DNA of 64,000 bases from Pseudomonas sp. 31-12 (GTDB lineage Bacteria > Pseudomonadota > Gammaproteobacteria > Pseudomonadales > Pseudomonadaceae): positions 5,518,001 to 5,582,000 of the forward strand of contig NZ_CP029482.1 of assembly GCF_003151075.1 (NCBI RefSeq), given 5' to 3'. A program made the position numbers and the translations under genes. The notes under the pieces were generated by a model, which saw nothing but the letters and a program-made list of their open reading frames with translations, was not told where the DNA came from and searched no databases. Position 1 is the first letter of the stretch. The number at the start of each line of letters is the position of its first letter. Positions 50,459 to 59,539 of this stretch are shown in pieces.

Positions 50459-51205
50459 ATGAATTACAACTGGGACTGGAGCGTATTCTTCAAGTCCACC
50501 GGCGTGGGCAGCGAAATTTATTTCGACTGGTACCTATCCGGTTTGGGCTGGACCATCGCCATCGCCGTCGCCGCCTGGATCATCGCGCTGCTGCTGGGCT
50601 CGGTTCTGGGCGTCATGCGCACCGTGCCGAATCGCATCGTATCGGGCATCGCGACCTGCTACGTCGAACTCTTCCGTAATGTGCCGTTGCTGGTTCAGCT
50701 GTTCATCTGGTACTTCCTGGTACCCGATCTGCTGCCGCAAAACCTGCAGGACTGGTACAAGCAGGACCTGAACCCGACCACCTCGGCTTTCCTCAGCGTC
50801 GTCGTCTGCCTGGGCCTGTTTACCGCCGCTCGAGTGTGCGAACAAGTGCGTACCGGCATCCAGGCGCTACCTCGCGGCCAGGAAGCTGCCGCTCGCGCCA
50901 TGGGCTTCAAGCTGCCGCAGATCTACTGGAACGTGCTGCTGCCCCAGGCGTACCGGATCATCATTCCGCCGCTTACCTCGGAATTCCTGAACGTGTTCAA
51001 GAACTCCTCCGTGGCGTCGCTGATCGGCCTGATGGAGCTGCTCGCGCAGACCAAACAGACCGCCGAGTTCTCCGCCAACCTGTTCGAAGCGTTCACCCTG
51101 GCCACCCTGATCTACTTCACCCTGAACATGAGCCTGATGCTGCTGATGCGTGGGGTCGAGAAGAAAGTGGCCGTACCGGGCCTGATCTCCGTAGGGGGTA
51201 AATGA
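50459..51205 (+). CDS. aatQ: Acidic amino acid ABC permease
   Basis: A 248-residue inner membrane permease of the HisMQ family. Several helices are visible, and the EAA loop (AARAMGFKLPQIYWNVLLPQA) contacts the ATPase. NYNWDWSVFF at the start and the NVPLLVQLFIWYF segment are typical of GltJ. GAGGGGAG precedes the ATG. It is coupled to the second permease. The alternative name is gltJ. Confidence 0.95.
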   Translation: MNYNWDWSVFFKSTGVGSEIYFDWYLSGLGWTIAIAVAAWIIALLLGSVLGVMRTVPNRIVSGIATCYVELFRNVPLLVQLFIWYFLVPDLLPQNLQDWYKQDLNPTTSAFLSVVVCLGLFTAARVCEQVRTGIQALPRGQEAAARAMGFKLPQIYWNVLLPQAYRIIIPPLTSEFLNVFKNSSVASLIGLMELLAQTKQTAEFSANLFEAFTLATLIYFTLNMSLMLLMRGVEKKVAVPGLISVGGK

Positions 51206-51876
51206 TGGAATTCGACTTCTCGGGCATCGTCCCGTCCCTGCCGGGCCTGTGGAACGGCATGGTCATGACCCTGCAACTGATGGCGTTGGGCGTCGTCGGC
51301 GGGATCATCCTCGGCACGATCCTGGCCCTGATGCGCCTGTCCCACAGCAAGCTGCTGTCGAACATCGCGGGCGCCTACGTCAACTACTTCCGTTCGATCC
51401 CACTGCTGCTGGTCATCACCTGGTTCTACCTGGCGGTGCCGTTCGTACTGCGCTGGATCACCGGCGAAGACACCCCGATCGGCGCGTTCGCCTCCTGCAT
51501 CGTGGCCTTCATGATGTTCGAAGCGGCGTACTTCTGCGAAATCGTCCGGGCCGGCGTTCAGTCGATTCCCAAGGGCCAGATGGGTGCTGCCCAGGCCCTG
51601 GGCATGACGTATGGCCAGATGATGCGCTTGATCATCCTGCCGCAAGCGTTCCGCAAGATGACCCCCCTGCTACTGCAACAGAGCATTATCCTGTTCCAGG
51701 ACACCTCGCTGGTCTATGCGGTCGGCCTGGTGGACTTCCTGAATGCTTCGCGTGCCAGTGGCGACATCATCGGTCGCTCCAATGAGTTCCTGATCTTTGC
51801 AGGTCTCACGTACTTCACAATCAGCTTTGCCGCCTCGCTGCTGGTCAAGCGTCTGCAAAAAAGGTTTGCCGTATGA
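51205..51876 (+). CDS. aatM: Acidic amino acid ABC permease
   Basis: A 223-residue partner permease (GltK type) starting [16 protein letters not shown], with helices and an EAA loop ([21 protein letters not shown]). Two adjacent ATGs exist. The second is preferred because the GGGGG ribosome site is then 6 bases away. It overlaps aatP by ATGA. The alternative name is gltK. Confidence 0.95.
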   Translation: MEFDFSGIVPSLPGLWNGMVMTLQLMALGVVGGIILGTILALMRLSHSKLLSNIAGAYVNYFRSIPLLLVITWFYLAVPFVLRWITGEDTPIGAFASCIVAFMMFEAAYFCEIVRAGVQSIPKGQMGAAQALGMTYGQMMRLIILPQAFRKMTPLLLQQSIILFQDTSLVYAVGLVDFLNASRASGDIIGRSNEFLIFAGLTYFTISFAASLLVKRLQKRFAV

Positions 51877-52607
51877 TCTCTATCAAGAATGTCAACAAGT
51901 GGTATGGCGACTTCCAGGTACTGACTGACTGCAGCACCGAGGTCAAAAAAGGCGAAGTGATCGTGGTGTGCGGGCCGTCCGGCTCCGGCAAATCCACCCT
52001 GATCAAATGCGTCAACGCCCTGGAACCGTTCCAGAAAGGCGATGTGGTGGTTGATGGCACGTCCATCGCCGACCCGAAGACCAACCTGCCGAAACTGCGT
52101 TCGCGCGTGGGCATGGTGTTCCAGCATTTCGAACTGTTCCCGCACCTGACCATCACCGAGAACCTGACCATCGCGCAGATCAAGGTGTTGGGCCGCAGCA
52201 AGGAAGAAGCCACCAAGAAAGGCCTGCAACTGCTTGAGCGCGTTGGCCTCTCGGCTCACGCCCACAAGCACCCGGGCCAGCTCTCCGGTGGTCAGCAACA
52301 GCGTGTGGCGATTGCCCGTGCGCTGGCGATGGACCCGATCGTCATGCTGTTTGACGAACCGACCTCGGCGCTCGACCCGGAAATGGTCAACGAAGTGCTG
52401 GACGTGATGGTGCAACTGGCCCACGAAGGCATGACCATGATGTGCGTAACCCACGAAATGGGCTTCGCCCGCAAAGTGGCGGACCGCGTGATCTTCATGG
52501 ACCAGGGCAAGATCATCGAAGACTGCAAGAAAGAAGACTTCTTCGGCGACATCACCCATCGTGCCGAGCGTACACAGCACTTCCTTAACAAGATTCTGCA
52601 GCACTAA
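51873..52607 (+). CDS. aatP: Acidic amino acid ABC ATPase
   Basis: A 244-residue polar amino acid transporter ATPase. Walker A is [10 protein letters not shown], followed by the Q-loop [13 protein letters not shown], signature [16 protein letters not shown], Walker [15 protein letters not shown] and H-loop VTHEMGFA. It powers AatQM. Overlapping starts show a single operon unit. The alternative name is gltL. Confidence 0.97.
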   Translation: MISIKNVNKWYGDFQVLTDCSTEVKKGEVIVVCGPSGSGKSTLIKCVNALEPFQKGDVVVDGTSIADPKTNLPKLRSRVGMVFQHFELFPHLTITENLTIAQIKVLGRSKEEATKKGLQLLERVGLSAHAHKHPGQLSGGQQQRVAIARALAMDPIVMLFDEPTSALDPEMVNEVLDVMVQLAHEGMTMMCVTHEMGFARKVADRVIFMDQGKIIEDCKKEDFFGDITHRAERTQHFLNKILQH

Positions 52608-52627
52608 GAAAGACACCGCTCCCCAAC

Positions 52628-52641
52628 TGTGGGAGCGGGCT
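52628..52641 (+). repeat. Lone family-A repeat arm
   Basis: The sequence TGTGGGAGCGGGCT matches one arm of family A, with no inverted partner nearby. It is probably a decayed or single REP. Confidence 0.55.
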
Positions 52642-52672
52642 TTTGTGCTGAGGGATTTGGGATAGTGGGTTT

Positions 52673-52792
52673 TGTGGCGAGGGGATTTATCCCCGTTGGG
52701 CTGCGAAGCGGCCCCAGCACTTCAAATTCGAACCGAATTTGATGGGTTGACGACTGCTGCGCAGCCGAACGGGGATAAATCCCCTCGCCACA
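52673..52792. repeat. Inverted-repeat element, family B
   Basis: TGTGGCGAGGGGATTTATCC and its inverse flank about 70 bases. It lies between aatP and aauS. Confidence 0.87.
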
Positions 52793-52878
52793 GAAATCCC
52801 CCACCACAAAGGCTCGCTCCTACAAGGGGTCGGTGGTGGTCTGGAGATTTGTGTTGTGGTTGACCCAAGGCATCTGTG

Positions 52879-54780
52879 ATGAAATGCGACCCCACTCTCT
52901 ATCGCGCCGCGCCGCCATCACTCGCCGTGAAACCCCGTCTGATTCGCCATCTGTTCCTGCCGCCGCTGGTCATCGCCCTGATGATCGGATTGGGTTTCCT
53001 CGGCTTCTGGATCAGTGAACACTACGGGATACGCAGCCTCAGCGAGAACGGTCAGCGTCAGCTCGAACTGCACGCCCGCGCCGTCGAGAGCGAGATCAGC
53101 AAGTACACCTACCTCCCCAGCCTGCTGGAACTGGAATCCAGTGTTTCAAAACTGCTGGCCGCCCCGTCACCGGAACACCGGCAGACCGTCAACGATTACC
53201 TCGAAGGCCTGAACCGGCGCAGCCGCAGTCGGGCCATCTACGTGATGGACACCACCGGCCGCGTCATGGCCACCAGCAACTGGCGCGATGTCGACAGTTA
53301 CCTGGGTGAAGACCTGTCCTTTCGCGCCTATTTCCAGAACGCGGTGCGCGGTCAGCCGGGACGCTTCTACGGCATCGGCAGCACCAGCGGCGAACCCGGT
53401 TATTACCTGGCCCACGGCCTGGAAGAACACGGCAAGATCATCGGCGTCGCCGTGGTCAAAGTCCGCCTCGAAGCCATGGAAGAACGCTGGCAGCGCGCAC
53501 GCCTCGAAGCCTTCGTCAGCGACGAGAACGGCATCATCATTCTGTCCAGCGATCCGGCACGACGGCTGAAATCGGTTGTGCCGTTGAGCGACGAAACCAA
53601 GGAAAAACTGGCCCGCAGCCTGCAGTACTACTGGTTCCCGCTGAACGAACTGCAACCGCTGGCCCGGGAACAACTGGCCGAAGGCGAGGAAAAACTGACC
53701 TTCCCCGCCAACAGTGAAGTGGAGTCCGACGAAGAGGACATCAGTTACCTCTCGCAGACCCGCCCCCTGAGCGACACCCCGTGGAATTTCACCCTGCTCA
53801 CGCCGCTACAGGATTTGCGCCGCGAAGCGATCAACCAGGGGATTCTGGTAGCCGTGGCATTTGCCCTCGTGGCGTTCCTGCTGATTGCCTGGAACGAGCG
53901 ACGCAAGGTGATCTCCACCCGCCTCGCCGCCCGTGAAGCCCTGCAGGAAGCCAACAATCAACTGGAGCGTCGGATTACCGAACGCACCACCGACCTGCGC
54001 GCCAGCAACGAGCGGCTCAAGGGTCAGATCCGCGAACGGCGTCAGGCTGAAGAGACCTTGCGCCGCGCTCAGGATGAACTGGTGCAGGCCGGCAAACTCG
54101 CGGCCATCGGCCAAATGTCGACCAGCATCGCCCACGAACTGAACCAGCCGCTGGCGGCGCTACGCACCCTGTCTGGCAATACCGTGCGCTTTCTGGAGCG
54201 CGGTCAACTGGACGTGGCCAGCACCAACCTCAAGACCATCAATGAATTGATCGACCGCATGGGCCGGATCACCGCCAGCCTGCGCTCCTTCGCCCGCCGC
54301 GGTGACGACAAGGGCCAGGCCTGCCTCGGCAAAGCCGTGGACGCCGCGATGCAACTGCTGGGTGGGCGAGTCGAAAGTGTCCATCTGACAGTGCACCGCG
54401 AATTCGACGACAGGCAAGTGCAGATCGACCAGACCCGCCTTGAGCAGATTCTGGTCAACCTGATCGGCAACGCCCTCGACGCCATGCAGGCACAACCATT
54501 GCCCGAACTGTGGCTGGAAGGCGAGGAGTTCGACGGTAAATATCGCCTGCGCGTACGCGACAACGGCCACGGTATCGATGCCGAAGCGCGCAAGCATCTG
54601 TTCGAACCGTTTTTCACCACTAAACCCGGCGAACAAGGCCTGGGCCTCGGCCTGACCCTGTCCGCCAGCCTGGCCGCCGCCACCGGCGGGCATCTGGGTG
54701 TCGAACACCCGGCCAGCGGTGGCACCACCTTCGTCCTCAGTTTACCGTTGGTAAGCCCCCTTCACGCCGAGCCAATATGA
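52879..54780 (+). CDS. aauS: Sensor histidine kinase AauS (DctB-like)
   Basis: A 633-residue sensor. Two membrane helices (about 25-45 and 315-335) surround a large periplasmic double-PAS-like domain, as in DctB. A coiled coil leads to the H-box IGQMSTSIAHELNQPLAALR, then the N box NLIGNALDAM and G boxes RDNGHGI and GLGLGLTLS. It would sense acidic amino acids directly or through transport. ATG 52879 is preferred to the adjacent GTG. It is coupled to aauR by ATGA. Confidence 0.92.
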   Translation: MKCDPTLYRAAPPSLAVKPRLIRHLFLPPLVIALMIGLGFLGFWISEHYGIRSLSENGQRQLELHARAVESEISKYTYLPSLLELESSVSKLLAAPSPEHRQTVNDYLEGLNRRSRSRAIYVMDTTGRVMATSNWRDVDSYLGEDLSFRAYFQNAVRGQPGRFYGIGSTSGEPGYYLAHGLEEHGKIIGVAVVKVRLEAMEERWQRARLEAFVSDENGIIILSSDPARRLKSVVPLSDETKEKLARSLQYYWFPLNELQPLAREQLAEGEEKLTFPANSEVESDEEDISYLSQTRPLSDTPWNFTLLTPLQDLRREAINQGILVAVAFALVAFLLIAWNERRKVISTRLAAREALQEANNQLERRITERTTDLRASNERLKGQIRERRQAEETLRRAQDELVQAGKLAAIGQMSTSIAHELNQPLAALRTLSGNTVRFLERGQLDVASTNLKTINELIDRMGRITASLRSFARRGDDKGQACLGKAVDAAMQLLGGRVESVHLTVHREFDDRQVQIDQTRLEQILVNLIGNALDAMQAQPLPELWLEGEEFDGKYRLRVRDNGHGIDAEARKHLFEPFFTTKPGEQGLGLGLTLSASLAAATGGHLGVEHPASGGTTFVLSLPLVSPLHAEPI

Positions 54781-56105
54781 ACAACGACCTTAGTGTGCTG
54801 ATCGTCGAAGACGACCCCCATGTGCTGCTCGGCTGCCAACAGGCGCTGACCCTGGAAGACATTCCCTGCGTGGGCGTGGGCAGCGCCGAAGAAGCGCTGG
54901 AGCGGGTTGGCGACAACTTTGCCGGCATCGTCATCAGCGATATCCGCCTGCCGGGCATCGATGGCCTGGAATTGCTGACCCGGCTCAAGGCCCGGGATCG
55001 CAGCCTGCCGGTGGTGCTGATCACCGGCCACGGCGACATCTCCATGGCCGTCGGCGCGATGCAGAAAGGCGCCTATGACTTCATGGAGAAACCCTTCTCC
55101 CCGGAACGCCTCGTCGATGTCGCCCGCCGAGCGCTGGAGCAACGCAGCCTGGCCCGGGAAGTGTCTTCGTTGCGCCGGCAACTGGCGGAGCGTGATTCCC
55201 TGGAAGGCCGGATCATCGGTCGCTCGCCGGCCATGCAGAACCTGCGCGAACTGATCGCCAACGTCGCCGATACGTCGGCCAACGTGCTGATCGAAGGTGA
55301 AACCGGCACTGGTAAGGAACTGGTCGCGCGTTGCCTGCACGACTTCAGTCGCCGCCACACCAAACAGTTTGTCGCGCTGAACTGCGGTGGCCTGCCGGAG
55401 AACCTGTTCGAAAGCGAGATCTTCGGCCATGAAGCCAACGCCTTCACTGGCGCCGGCAAACGACGGATCGGCAAGATCGAACACGCCGATGGCGGCACGC
55501 TGTTCCTCGACGAAGTGGAAAGCATGCCCCTGCCCTTGCAGATCAAACTGCTGCGGGTGTTGCAAGAACGCACCCTGGAACGCCTGGGTTCGAACCAGAG
55601 CGTGGCCGTGGATTGCCGGGTGATTGCGGCGACCAAATCCGACCTCGACGAGTCGAGCAAAGCCGGCGAGTTTCGCAGCGACCTGTATTACCGCCTGAAC
55701 GTGGTGACCCTGGAATTGCCGCCCCTGCGCGAACGTCGCGAAGACATCCTGCAATTGTTCGAACACTTCCTGCAGCAGTCGTCCTTGCGCTTCGACCGCG
55801 CCGTGCCGGAGTTGGACAACCAGACCTTGTCGAACCTGATGAGCCACGACTGGCCCGGCAACGTGCGCGAACTGCGCAATGTCGCCGAGCGGTATGCCCT
55901 CGGCCTGCCGGCCTTCAAGAAGCCCGGCGCCAGCGGTAGCAATCAGGGTTTGGCCTTCGCTGAAGCGGTGGAAGCCTTCGAACGTAACTTGCTCAACGAT
56001 GCTTTGCAGCGCAGCGGCGGCAACCTGACCCAGGCCAGCCTGGAACTGGGAATGGCCAAGACCACGCTGTTCGACAAAGTCAAAAAGTACGGGCTGAGCC
56101 ACTGA
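54777..56105 (+). CDS. aauR: Sigma-54 response regulator AauR (DctD-like)
   Basis: A 442-residue activator. The receiver (1-120) has a phospho-acceptor in IVISDIRLPGIDG. The AAA+ domain has Walker A EGETGTGKE and Walker B GGTLFLDEVES. The loop that contacts sigma-54, normally GAFTGA, reads NAFTGA. A C-terminal Fis-type helix-turn-helix is GNLTQASLELGMAKTTLFDK. Its expected sites are the two boxes and the sigma-54 promoter in front of aatJ. It overlaps glpM by one base. Confidence 0.93.
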   Translation: MNNDLSVLIVEDDPHVLLGCQQALTLEDIPCVGVGSAEEALERVGDNFAGIVISDIRLPGIDGLELLTRLKARDRSLPVVLITGHGDISMAVGAMQKGAYDFMEKPFSPERLVDVARRALEQRSLAREVSSLRRQLAERDSLEGRIIGRSPAMQNLRELIANVADTSANVLIEGETGTGKELVARCLHDFSRRHTKQFVALNCGGLPENLFESEIFGHEANAFTGAGKRRIGKIEHADGGTLFLDEVESMPLPLQIKLLRVLQERTLERLGSNQSVAVDCRVIAATKSDLDESSKAGEFRSDLYYRLNVVTLELPPLRERREDILQLFEHFLQQSSLRFDRAVPELDNQTLSNLMSHDWPGNVRELRNVAERYALGLPAFKKPGASGSNQGLAFAEAVEAFERNLLNDALQRSGGNLTQASLELGMAKTTLFDKVKKYGLSH

Positions 56106-56443
56106 TGGACCTGTTATTGAAAGCGGCGCTCGGTGCGACAGTGGTCGTCATCCTTGCCGCGCTGGCCAAGACCAAAAACTATTACATCGCAGGGTTAGTG
56201 CCGCTGTTTCCGACCTTTGCGCTGATTGCGCATTACATTGTCGGCAAGGGGCGTTCGCTGGAGGATTTGAAGACCACCATTGTGTTCGGGATGTGGTCGA
56301 TTATTCCGTACTTCGTTTACCTGGCGACGTTGTATGTGATGGTGGACCGGATGCGGCTGGAAGCCTCGCTCGCCGTCGCGGCAGTGGCGTGGTTGATGGC
56401 GGCTACCGTGCTCGTCACCGTCTGGGTCCGCCTCCACGCCTGA
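56105..56443 (+). CDS. glpM: GlpM-like small membrane protein
   Basis: A 112-residue protein with four membrane helices, starting MDLLLKAALGATVVVILAAL and containing GLVPLFPTFALIAHY. GlpM-family proteins were named in P. aeruginosa for an effect on alginate production; the mechanism is unknown. The ATG overlaps the aauR stop, so it is coupled to the regulator gene, although that may be only positional. Confidence 0.85.
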   Translation: MDLLLKAALGATVVVILAALAKTKNYYIAGLVPLFPTFALIAHYIVGKGRSLEDLKTTIVFGMWSIIPYFVYLATLYVMVDRMRLEASLAVAAVAWLMAATVLVTVWVRLHA

Positions 56444-56456
56444 CCCCCCCCAATTC

Positions 56457-56593
56457 CTGTGGCGAGGGAGCTTGCCCCCGTTGGGTGGCGAAGCCGCCCT
56501 AAAAACTCAGCCATTGCAGTGATTCCAGCAGACCGCGTTTACAGGGTTTACGACTGCTGCGCAGCCGAACGGGGGCAAGCCCCCTCGCCACAG
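56457..56593. repeat. Inverted-repeat element, family B
   Basis: CTGTGGCGAGGGAGCTTGCC and its near inverse form the ends (arms slightly diverged), with GCTGCGCAGCCGAAC inside as in other copies. Confidence 0.85.
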
Positions 56594-56714
56594 GGACCCC
56601 AGCGTTCTCAGGTCTGGCCCGCCCCTTGCATTTACCCCCAAAAGCCCTCTCGGCCGGCCTTCATGATGGATGAAGCCGGTGTCTGGGAGGGTCTGCCAAG
56701 GGTGAATTGCGACC

Positions 56715-57635
56715 TTGAACATTTTAGATCTCGACCACAGCCTGACAGCCCAGGCGCCCATCTCGCGGCTGCTGGACAGCGGCCGTGCCAAACGCCTCGA
56801 CCTGCTCGACCTCGGCCCGAAATTGCGCCTGTGGTCCAGCGAACGGACCTTTCGCCGCTTTGCCGAACGCTTGCAGCAACGGCCCCGGCACAGCGGCCCG
56901 CAACCAGAAATTTTCTTCGTCGGCTCCGGTGATTACCACCATCTGACCCCGGCCTTCCTGAGCGATTTGCCGGAGCCAGTGAGCCTGATCCACTTCGACA
57001 ACCACCCCGACTGGGTCCGCTTCGCCCCGCGCCGGCATTGCGGTTCGTGGGTCAATCAGGCGCTGAAGCTGCCGAACATCCAGCGCATCGTCACCCTCGG
57101 CCCGTGCAGCGATGACCTGCAAAATCCGCAGCTCAAGGGCGGCAATGTGCGGGCGCTGAAACGCGGCGTGTTGCAGCTGTTTCCGTGGCAGCGTCCGCCC
57201 TCGAAAGTGTGGGGCCGGGTGGGTGACGGCGCGGGCCATCAACAGCAGGAAAACCTGCTGCACTGGCGCAATCTGGCGGAGCTCGACTGGCCGGTGTTTC
57301 TCGACCAGATGATCTCCAGCCTGCCCACCCACGCGGTGTGGATCACCGTCGACAAGGACGTGCTGGCCAGCGAAGACGCGGCGACCAATTGGGACCAGGG
57401 CGGCATGCGCCTCAGCCATTTACTGCAAGCCATCAGAGCCCTGGCGGCCAGCAAGCGAATCATCGGCATCGACATCTGCGGCGAGTACGCTCGCCCGGCC
57501 TTCAGCAACGCCCTCAAACGCTGGGAAGCCAAGTCCGACCAGCCCCCGGCCGAACGCTGGAGCGAAGCGGATCTACTGCGCAACTCGACGACCAACCAGG
57601 CGTTGATCGACCTGTTCGAGGAGCTGTTCCCATGA
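56715..57635 (+). CDS. Arginase-fold (ureohydrolase-like) protein
   Basis: A 306-residue protein of the arginase/deacetylase-like superfamily. GSGDYHH (about 71-77), HFDNHPDW (about 92-99) and TVDKDVL (about 212-218) take the places of the metal-binding GxxH, DxHxD and DxD motifs. The first D-x-H-x-D is complete. The start is TTG at 56715, with no strong ribosome site and no earlier ATG. Function is unknown; hydrolysis of a guanidino or amide compound is possible. Its stop overlaps the first of two small transporter genes by ATGA. Confidence 0.8.
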   Translation: MNILDLDHSLTAQAPISRLLDSGRAKRLDLLDLGPKLRLWSSERTFRRFAERLQQRPRHSGPQPEIFFVGSGDYHHLTPAFLSDLPEPVSLIHFDNHPDWVRFAPRRHCGSWVNQALKLPNIQRIVTLGPCSDDLQNPQLKGGNVRALKRGVLQLFPWQRPPSKVWGRVGDGAGHQQQENLLHWRNLAELDWPVFLDQMISSLPTHAVWITVDKDVLASEDAATNWDQGGMRLSHLLQAIRALAASKRIIGIDICGEYARPAFSNALKRWEAKSDQPPAERWSEADLLRNSTTNQALIDLFEELFP

Positions 57636-58006
57636 CCTTCACCGTGATTGTGCTGGTGGCGTTTTCCATCGTGCTGGACGTCATCGGCCAGCTCTGTTTC
57701 AAGCTCGGCCTGGACCGATTGCCGGAACTCGAAGGCGGCTTTCGCCTGAATGCGTTCTGGGGCCAGGTGTTCAACGCACCGCTGTTGTGGTGCGGCATCG
57801 GCGCCTACGTGATCGAGTTTTTCGTCTGGCTCGAAGCCCTGTCCCGGGCGCCGCTGAGCCTGTTGTTTCCGGCGGCGGCGCTGGCGTACTGCGGCGTGGT
57901 GCTGGCTGGCAAACTGATCCTCGGCGAGACCGTCAGCCGGCGGCGTTGGCTCGGCACCCTGGTGATTACGGCGGGCGTGATGCTCGTGTGTGTCACCCAT
58001 GCATGA
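57632..58006 (+). CDS. Small DMT/SMR-type membrane protein, first of pair
   Basis: A 124-residue protein with four helices, resembling EmrE-like and ArnE/F-like half-transporters. The charged residue of helix 1 that is Glu14 in EmrE appears as D16 (IVLDVIGQ). GETVSRRRWLGTLVITAGV is the usual end of such folds. It likely pairs with the next gene product as a heterodimer. It is coupled to the arginase-fold gene. Confidence 0.83.
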   Translation: MTFTVIVLVAFSIVLDVIGQLCFKLGLDRLPELEGGFRLNAFWGQVFNAPLLWCGIGAYVIEFFVWLEALSRAPLSLLFPAAALAYCGVVLAGKLILGETVSRRRWLGTLVITAGVMLVCVTHA

Positions 58007-58016
58007 GGTTCAATCG

Positions 58017-58415
58017 ATGATCAGAGGCAAGACCGACTGGCTGCAAGAGCGCCTCGGCACGGTGGTGCTGTGGGCGTTGTTGATCGGCTTTGAAAGCGCC
58101 GGCCAGATCGCTACCAAGATTGGCGGAGATCAACTGGGGCAGATGGATTTCAACCTGCAATGGTTGCTGGCCGTGGCGGTGAATCCGGGGGTTTGGTTCG
58201 CGATTGCCTGCTACATCGGCGCGTTTTTCGTGTGGATGCTGATCTTGCGGCGCAGCAGTTTGTCCCTCGCGTTTCCGTTGAGTTCGCTGGTGTTTGTGGG
58301 GGTGTTGCTCGGGTCATGGCTGGGGTTGGGCGAGCAGATCAGCGTGCTGCACTGGGTCGGGGTGGTGGTGATTATGGGCGGGATTGCGTTGCTGGCAGAG
58401 GGTGAAAAAACCTGA
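58017..58415 (+). CDS. Small DMT/SMR-type membrane protein, second of pair
   Basis: A 132-residue four-helix protein. Here the helix-1 charge is a glutamate, E26 (GFESAGQIATK). GLGEQISVLHWVGVVVIMGGI ends the fold. ATG 58017 follows TGAGG at 8 bases; an in-frame ATG at 57999 has no ribosome site. The pairing of one Asp-type and one Glu-type subunit suggests an obligate heterodimer. Confidence 0.83.
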   Translation: MIRGKTDWLQERLGTVVLWALLIGFESAGQIATKIGGDQLGQMDFNLQWLLAVAVNPGVWFAIACYIGAFFVWMLILRRSSLSLAFPLSSLVFVGVLLGSWLGLGEQISVLHWVGVVVIMGGIALLAEGEKT

Positions 58416-58430
58416 AATCACCGCAATTTC

Positions 58431-58552
58431 TGTGGCGAGGGAGCTTGCTCCCGTTCGGCTGCGCAGCAGTCGTAAATTCAGGCAACTCGGTGGACTTGAA
58501 GGATTGCAGGGGGCCGCTTCGCAGCCCAGCGGGAGCAAGCTCCCTCGCCACA
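58431..58552. repeat. Inverted-repeat element, family B
   Basis: TGTGGCGAGGGAGCTTGCTC and its inverse are the ends. It stands only a few bases past the stop of the convergent MipA gene and may affect its 3' end. Confidence 0.87.
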
Positions 58553-58557
58553 AGTGC

Positions 58558-59319
58558 TTAGTTGAATTTGTAGGCCAGTGCAGCCTGCACTTCCCCTTGG
58601 TTGGTATCCCCGACCTCTTTGACAATGCTGCTATCCGCCGCCGAACCCGTCAGGTGAACCCAGCTCGCGCTGGTCAACAACGACCACTGCGGCGCCAGCG
58701 GAAACTCGAAACTCTGGGTCAACGCCACATTCTGCAAACCACCGCCCGCGTTGTAAGGCCTGATCCCCGAGGCTTGTGACTCATTGGCACTGACGCCGAA
58801 GAACGTCTGACTCTGCCGCGCATCAGCGAAATGCGCAGTCAGGTTGGAGCTGCCAATTACCCCGCCACCCAGTGGATAACCCACCTCCCCGCCAACGCGC
58901 CCCAACACCCCGCCCTGGCCGCCGCGCCCTCCAATCGCTTGCCCGACCGAGGCAAACACCCGCCAGAAATCAGCCGGCGCGTACTGCACAAATCCGCCCA
59001 CCTCGCCCATGTCCGGCACGTCGCGCAACCCCTGCAGCTCGCCGTTGGAGGTGCGCCCCGGCAGGTAATTCACGAACGGTCCGGCGCTGAAACCCTTGGT
59101 GTTCAACGCGTCCCAGGTCAACCCGTCGTCCGTGCCGAGGCTGACATCGCCCCAGTCGAGATCGACGTACGGCACCGGCCGGGTTTCGTAGCGGCTGCCG
59201 GTCGGATCGTGTGGCTGATAGCTGAGGCCAGCCCCCGCTTCACCGGTGATGCCGTCTGCTAAAACGCTGCCCGAAAGGCACGTCAGCGCGGCGAAGAGAG
59301 CAATCGTAATCCTCGACAT
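58558..59319 (-). CDS. MipA/OmpV-family outer membrane protein
   Basis: A 253-residue beta-barrel protein with a signal peptide ending SGSVLA-DG. The family blocks are GLTWDALNTKGFSAGPFVNY, FFGVSANESQASG and a C-terminal aromatic-flanked strand ending YKFN. MipA links murein enzymes in E. coli; most relatives have no proven role. The ATG at 59319 has AAGGA upstream, and the open frame extends 20 codons further without support. It is encoded opposite to its neighbours. Confidence 0.87.
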   Translation of the reverse strand: MSRITIALFAALTCLSGSVLADGITGEAGAGLSYQPHDPTGSRYETRPVPYVDLDWGDVSLGTDDGLTWDALNTKGFSAGPFVNYLPGRTSNGELQGLRDVPDMGEVGGFVQYAPADFWRVFASVGQAIGGRGGQGGVLGRVGGEVGYPLGGGVIGSSNLTAHFADARQSQTFFGVSANESQASGIRPYNAGGGLQNVALTQSFEFPLAPQWSLLTSASWVHLTGSAADSSIVKEVGDTNQGEVQAALAYKFN

Positions 59320-59539
59320 GAGGCCATTCCTTGATCTGGATGTGCGCGCATCAATCCCCGAATCGCATCTCCCGCGCAAGCACTCATGTTGTTTGTAGCG
59401 ACCTACAAAAATTGTAGCTTCGCCGACACAAACCCTCGCCAGAACCCCAGCCCCGTTGGGCCAGACCCGGTTGGCACAGTCCCTGCTCTACCCCCTTGGC
59501 AAGCGCAAACAGCGCCTCCTGCCAAGATAGGTACAACAG

